A stretch of DNA of 64,000 nucleotides from Proteromonas lacertae (taxonomy: Eukaryota > Sar > Bigyra > Opalinata > Proteromonadidae). The position numbers and the translations under genes are program-made. Below the pieces are notes generated by a model that had not been told where the DNA came from, ran no database searches, and was given only the letters and a program-made list of their open reading frames with translations. Every line of letters begins with the position of its first letter. Positions within the stretch are counted from its first letter, which is position 1. Below, piece by piece: positions 58,601-64,000 of the stretch. Where the stretch lies: the NCBI GenBank assembly GCA_002245135.1, contig NGBS01000879.1:1-64000 (forward strand), given 5' to 3'.

Positions 58601-61576
58601 ATTTGACAATTCATCATCAGTATTCTCTCCTAAGCCACAATCATCAACAACAACAGACAAACTAAATCCCATCAAAGAAAAAGAAAATGATCATTCTGAA
58701 ATAGTAGATGAAATAGAAGATGAAATTCCAGAAACTACAACAACAAAAGATGAATCTCCCAAAGTAGAAGAAAGTGTGAATTTTGAAGATACATTTGACA
58801 ATTCATCATCGGTATTCTCTCCTAAACCACTTCCATTACCTTTATCATCATCAACAACAGACAAACTAAATCCCATCAAAGAAAAAGAAAATGATCATTC
58901 TGAAATAGTAGATGAAATAGAAGATGAAATTCCAGAAACTACAACAACAAAAGATGAATCTCCCAAAGTAGAAGAAAGTGTGAATTTTGAAGATACATTT
59001 GACAATTCATCATCAGTATTCTCTCCTAAGCCACAATCATCATCAACAACAGACAAACTAAATCCCATCAAAGAAAAAGAAAATGATCATTCTGAAATAG
59101 TAGATGAAATAGAAGATGAAATTCCAGAAACTACAACAACAAAAGATGAATCTCCCAAAGTAGAAGAAAGTGTGAATTTTGAAGATACATTTGACAATTC
59201 ATCATCAGTATTCTCTCCTAAGCCACAATCATCATCAACAACAGACAAACTAAATCCCATCAAAGAAAAAGAAAATGATCATTCTGAAATAGTAGATGAA
59301 ATAGAAGATGAAATTCCAGAAACTACAACAACAAAAGATGAATCTCCCAAAGTAGAAGAAAGTGTGAATTTTGAAGATACATTTGACAATTCATCATCAG
59401 TATTCTCTCCTAAGCCACAATCATCAACAACAACAGACAAACTAAATCCCATCAAAGAAAAAGAAAATGATCATTCTGAAATAGTAGATGAAATAGAAGA
59501 TGAAATTCCAGAAACTACAACAACAAAAGATGAATCTCCCAAAGTAGAAGAAAGTGTGAATTTTGAAGATACATTTGACAATTCATCATCAGTATTCTCT
59601 CCTAAGCCACAATCATCAACAACAACAGACAAACTAAATCCCATCAAAGAAAAAGAAAATGATCATTCTGAAATAGTAGATGAAATAGAAGATGAAATTC
59701 CAGAAACTACAACAACAAAAGATGAATCTCCCAAAGTAGAAGAAAGTGTGAATTTTGAAGATACATTTGACAATTCATCATCAGTATTCTCTCCTAAACC
59801 ACTTCCATTACCTTTATCATCATCAACAACAGACAAACTAAATCCCATCAAAGAAAAAGAAAATGATCATTCTGAAATAGTAGATGAAATAGAAGATGAA
59901 ATTCCAGAAACTACAACAACAAAAGATGAATCTCCCAAAGTAGAAGAAAGTGTGAATTTTGAAGATACATTTGACAATTCATCATCAGTATTCTCTCCTA
60001 AGCCACAATCATCAACAACAACAGACAAACTAAATCCCATCAAAGAAAAAGAAAATGATCATTCTGAAATAGTAGATGAAATAGAAGATGAAATTCCAGA
60101 AACTACAACAACAAAAGATGAATCTCCCAAAGTAGAAGAAAGTGTGAATTTTGAAGATACATTTGACAATTCATCATCAGTATTCTCTCCTAAGCCACAA
60201 TCATCAACAACAACAGACAAACTAAATCCCATCAAAGAAAAAGAAAATGATCATTCTGAAATAGTAGATGAAATAGAAGATGAAATTCCAGAAACTACAA
60301 CAACAAAAGATGAATCTCCCAAAGTAGAAGAAAGTGTGAATTTTGAAGATACATTTGACAATTCATCATCAGTATTCTCTCCTAAGCCACAATCATCAAC
60401 AACAACAGACAAACTAAATCCCATCAAAGAAAAAGAAAATGATCATTCTGAAATAGTAGATGAAATAGAAGATGAAATTCCAGAAACTACAACAACAAAA
60501 GATGAATCTCCCAAAGTAGAAGAAAGTGTGAATTTTGAAGATACATTTGACAATTCATCATCAGTATTCTCTCCTAAGCCACAATCATCAACAACAACAG
60601 ACAAACTAAATCCCATCAAAGAAAAAGAAAATGATCATTCTGAAATAGTAGATGAAATAGAAGATGAAATTCCAGAAACTACAACAACAAAAGATGAATC
60701 TCCCAAAGTAGAAGAAAGTGTGAATTTTGAAGATACATTTGACAATTCATCATCAGTATTCTCTCCTAAGCCACAATCATCAACAACAACAGACAAACTA
60801 AATCCCATCAAAGAAAAAGAAAATGATCATTCTGAAATAGTAGATGAAATAGAAGATGAAATTCCAGAAACTACAACAACAAAAGATGAATCTCCCAAAG
60901 TAGAAGAAAGTGTGAATTTTGAAGATACATTTGACAATTCATCATCAGTATTCTCTCCTAAGCCACAATCATCAACAACAACAGACAAACTAAATCCCAT
61001 CAAAGAAAAAGAAAATGATCATTCTGAAATAGTAGATGAAATAGAAGATGAAATTCCAGAAACTACAACAACAAAAGATGAATCTCCCAAAGTAGAAGAA
61101 AGTGTGAATTTTGAAGATACATTTGACAATTCATCATCAGTATTCTCTCCTAAACCACAATCATCAACAACAACAGACAAACTAAATCCCATCAAAGAAA
61201 AAGAAAATGATCATTCTGAAATAGTAGATGAAATAGAAGATGAAATTCCAGAAACTACAACAACAAAAGATGAATCTCCCAAAGTAGAAGAAAGTGTGAA
61301 TTTTGAAGATACATTTGACAATTCATCATCGGTATTCTCTCCTAAACCACTTCCATTACCTTTATCATCATCAACAACAGACAAACTAAATCCCATCAAA
61401 GAGAATGAAGATGATCATAAAATAGAGTCTCCAAAAGAAGAAGAAGAAGAAAGTGTAAATTTTGAAGACACATTTGATGTTTCTACTACATTCTCACCAA
61501 AACCAACATCTAATAATAAAGAATCCAATAAAGAAGATATAATAGACGAAATTCCAGATGAAATACCAGATGAAGT

Positions 61577-61609
<33 letters not shown>

Positions 61610-62090
61610 GAATGAAAAACCAAATGATGATGAAAACAAAAGTAAAGAAGATGATGATAAAAATAAAGATGATAAAGAAGAAGAAAATTCAAACCAAAAC
61701 ACTCAAAATCCAATAGACGATAAACTATTATCAAGAAAACTCAATCCACTTCCATCACTTCCAGAACTATCTAATCGAACATTACCATCTTTAAAACCTA
61801 TTTCTAATATACCTCCACTTATAAATACCGAAGAACCAATCAATCAAGATAATGAAAAGCATAACGATGTTATATCTGTTGGTAGTTTAAATGAAAATGA
61901 AGATGATGATGATGAAAGTAGTTACATTGATAATATGGATGAAGAAGATATGTTTGAAAGTTCAGATTTTGCTTCTAACAATGGAACTCCTAATAATCAT
62001 GATAGAGCTCATTTTGAAGGTAATTTATCTAAAGTTTCAGAGGTTGATGAAAATTCTAACATGAATGATAAAGATGACGAAGAAATGTAA
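52662..62090 (+). CDS. Giant acidic repeat protein (about 3000 residues), two frame breaks
   Basis: ATG 52662 (MTVVE) then a 28-nt intron, with further introns near 52880, 53057, 54080 and 54700. Frame changes at about 53482 (an AT-repeat) and about 57760 (a run of five A) interrupt it; the sequence character is the same on both sides, so one protein is most likely. N-terminal part: Lys-rich coiled coils and Pro-rich linkers. Middle: many variants of DDFENS, EDTF and DSF motifs, with a short coiled coil (about 57060-57230). C-terminal part: fourteen near-identical 64- or 68-residue repeats. It is almost wholly acidic and disordered. I recognise no domain; a scaffold or cytoskeletal linker is a guess. 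Confidence 0.65.
58656..61379 (+). repeat. Tandem array of 14 coding repeats (192/204 bp)
   Basis: Fourteen full units from DKLNPIKEKEND to the SPKP tail. Eleven are 192 bp and three (units 1, 6 and 14) are 204 bp because the tail PQSSTTT is replaced by PLPLPLSSS-type sequence; 11 x 192 + 3 x 204 = 2724 bp, the exact array length. Units are nearly identical at the DNA level, synonymous sites included, pointing to recent expansion or homogenisation by unequal exchange. All units keep the reading frame. Confidence 0.9.
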
Positions 62091-62188
62091 TATAATATAT
62101 AATTAATATGTTTTTTTATTCAATTATGTAATTAATACAAAAATATATATTACAATACATAATATAATTGCTATTACAACTGAACATT

Positions 62189-63056
62189 TTACTTCTTAAT
62201 TTCAGGATTTGCATCAAATCCATTCTTTATACCATTTCCAAATTTGTTTTCAAATATAATTTCTTCTGGCTTGAATCTTACAGTTTCAAACATTCTAGCA
62301 TCATCAGTTGGATATCCTACGGCAAATACAATTGATGGTTCAAATCCCTCAGGAACTTCTAATAAACTCATTAATTTATCTGCGATAAATCCTTCCATTG
62401 CAATTGTTCCTAAACCATATGCTGAGCATAACATTTCAAAAGCACCCATAACTAAACCGCAACTCTTTTCAGCCCAAGCCTATAAATTAGATGTATTTTA
62501 TAATACACATGACGGTGAAGCTAATTTATCATGTTTACCTAAGCATACTTCTGGTGGGAACATCTGCTTTACTAAATTGTAATATAAATATCATTAATAC
62601 CGGCATTTGTTGCATAATCAATTGAACCTTGTGGAGCTGTTGATCTGTGCATCATATCTTCAAACATTTTAATAGATTGTGTTGGATCTATTGCATAATA
62701 TATCAATCAACGTGAATGTACTAATATCAGCAAAGAATGTAACATATGCTTGACAGTTAGTAGTAGCTTTTGCATTTGCTCCTACTAAACATGATCTGAA
62801 CTTTTCTCTTTCTTCTGGAGTTCTTGTAACGACAATACGAAAAGGCTGAAAGTTCATTGATGTACACATTCTCTAATAATTTTATTATTTCAATTAAACA
62901 ATACTTGTGAATATCCAAGAATTCTTTCAAGAACACCTTCTGGGATTGGCTTATCTTGATATTTTCTACAACTGAATCGGAACATAGCATCTTTTTCAGC
63001 ATATTTAGCAGCTTCAGGCTATAAATTAAAAGAAAAAAACATACGATAGCAGACAT
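62189..63056 (-). CDS. Nitroreductase-family flavoprotein
   Basis: ATG 63056 (MSAI) with a 26-nt intron, then FRFSCRKYQDKPIPEGVLERIL (the FMN-phosphate-binding R-S-C-R start of nitroreductases), a second intron of about 32 nt (62875-62906), RMCTSMNFQPFRIVV, YVTFFAD, and after further splices AWAEKSCGLVMGAFEMLCSAYGLGT and VGYPTDDARM. These match the NfsA/NfsB-like fold and order. One junction, around 62700, is not cleanly resolved by a GT-AG intron and may be a frame break. It would reduce nitro compounds or quinones with NAD(P)H; typical of anaerobic or microaerophilic protists and bacteria. Confidence 0.78.
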
Positions 63057-63147
63057 TTCAAAAGATTATTTTATGGGGTATGAAAATGTTAAAGAATTTT
63101 TAAGAATATTCTTCAAAAAAACACAAACAAATAATAATCAAAGAAAA

Positions 63148-64000
63148 TTATATTTTTTGTTCTTGCTGTACAGTTATTAAAGGAGCTAAAACTATTTCAT
63201 CACCCTTATTGCATTTAATCTTTTTCATTTTGTATAATAAACAAAAAATAGCTAAGCCTATTACAAATAAACATCCACATACAATTCCAATGATCAAACC
63301 AATATTTGATTTTGAATGACAATTATTCACAATATCACCCCATAATGCTGTATTATTTACCCAATTACAATCTCTATACATTATACCAGCACTTTCACAA
63401 TCACAGTAAGCTCTACTTCCTATTTCAGTTTTCTTCCATTCGCCATCTTCTGGACAATACACTGTTACAACTTCAATAGCTATTTCTAAATACGTTGTAT
63501 CATGTCTATCATTTCTAGCAGAAATAACATAGAGAAGTTGCTCATATGTATTATTTGCTCTACCAGAGATCAAGCCAGTTACATTAGAAAAATAAAACTC
63601 TTCAGGCAATTCAGGTTTAATTGAATAACTAGTAATATCACCAAATGATTCAAAAATGAAGGTTGGACTATAATCAACATTCTTATAGAATTGCCATTTA
63701 TAATTGTTTTTAATAATATGTAAAACTGGAGTGGATGGTTTTATTAATGCAAATTTTATAATGAAATTAAGTGAACCGTATATATTATGAATTAAAACAT
63801 TACTATAATGAGTTGATTCATATTGATTAGATGGATGACCATATATTGAAGTATTGTCCTTATTGAATGTTAAACCAATTGGTAATTCTATAATAAAACA
63901 ATAGTATAACAATAATTTATACTTGAAATATATGCATTATAGCTTTCAGATGATGAAACATTAAATATACAATTGAGAAAAACATCTTTTCCATAATACA
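63148..64000 (-). CDS. Type I membrane protein with Ig-like/cadherin-like repeats (5' end outside window)
   Basis: The C-terminal exon (63148 to about 63890) is preceded by an intron of 35 nt and an exon that continues past the window edge. Two repeats with the He_PIG-type pattern (LPIGLTFNKDNTSIYGHPS; PEEFYFSNVTGLISGRA) are followed by a Cys-rich module (CPEDGEWKKTEIG... CDCESAG... RDCNW), then a transmembrane helix (IGLIIGIVCGCLFVIGLAIFCLLY) and a short basic tail. Surface receptor or adhesion protein; function unknown. Confidence 0.65.

Noticed and set aside
58656-61379. Regular repeats as a CRISPR array or satellite DNA
   Set aside because: Units are coding, contiguous and in frame, without unique spacers; this is a protein repeat in a eukaryotic gene.
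62325-62345. GGTTCAAATCCC resembling a tRNA T-loop
   Set aside because: It is inside a well-supported nitroreductase exon (GFEPS codons on the minus strand), and no cloverleaf can be drawn around it.

Overview
The window is nuclear DNA of an AT-rich unicellular eukaryote that uses the standard genetic code (TAA, TAG and TGA all act as stops). Introns are tiny, about 25-47 nt, nearly always GTAT...(A/T)TAG, and many host genes only read through once they are removed. The gene set (tubulin-tyrosine ligase family, BK-type K+ channel, YTH m6A reader, PUS7/TruD, APC7-like TPR protein, secreted sialate-lyase-like enzyme, nitroreductase) is eukaryotic. I cannot name the species.

Region 1 (1 to about 10.34 kb) is most of a Polinton/Maverick-type virus-like element: adenain-like protease, single-jelly-roll minor capsid protein, double-jelly-roll major capsid protein and FtsK/HerA-type packaging ATPase, plus basic, proline-rich and acidic proteins that look like virion components. 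DNA polymerase B and integrase are not in view; they may lie beyond the left edge. Most genes have an AAATTCTT-like motif 15-55 nt upstream, and three of the accessory proteins carry adenain-type cleavage consensus sites.

Region 2 (about 10.34-21.05 kb) is a transposon graveyard: a structured GC-richer stretch, a 4.0-kb MULE with near-identical inverted repeats of about 0.9 kb and a FLYWCH/DDE/SWIM transposase split by one TAA, a decayed second MULE, scraps of HSP70-like and biotin-carrier-like genes, and a 601-bp inverted-repeat element.

Region 3 (21.05-24.46 kb) holds two tandem P-loop NTPase genes that resemble Crinkler/RHS-type effector proteins.

Region 4 (25.0-44.8 kb) is mostly host genes: AGC-like kinase, TTL-family ligase, thioredoxin-like ER protein, YTH protein, two related Cys-cluster proteins, N-acetylneuraminate-lyase-like enzyme, small SPRY-like protein, BK channel, two-TM membrane protein, kinase-LRR fusion, APC7-like TPR protein and a frame-broken QRT3-like pectin-lyase-fold protein. 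From 44.8 to 46.7 kb there is another inverted-repeat element and an integrase/protease relic of a Polinton.

Region 5 (46.77-64.0 kb) has a Pcf11-like zinc-finger protein, a TrmN6-like methyltransferase, PUS7, a giant acidic repeat protein with fourteen near-identical 192/204-bp units, a nitroreductase and a partial type I membrane protein. Single-base frame breaks recur in otherwise well-conserved genes, so either sequence indels or decay should be considered throughout.
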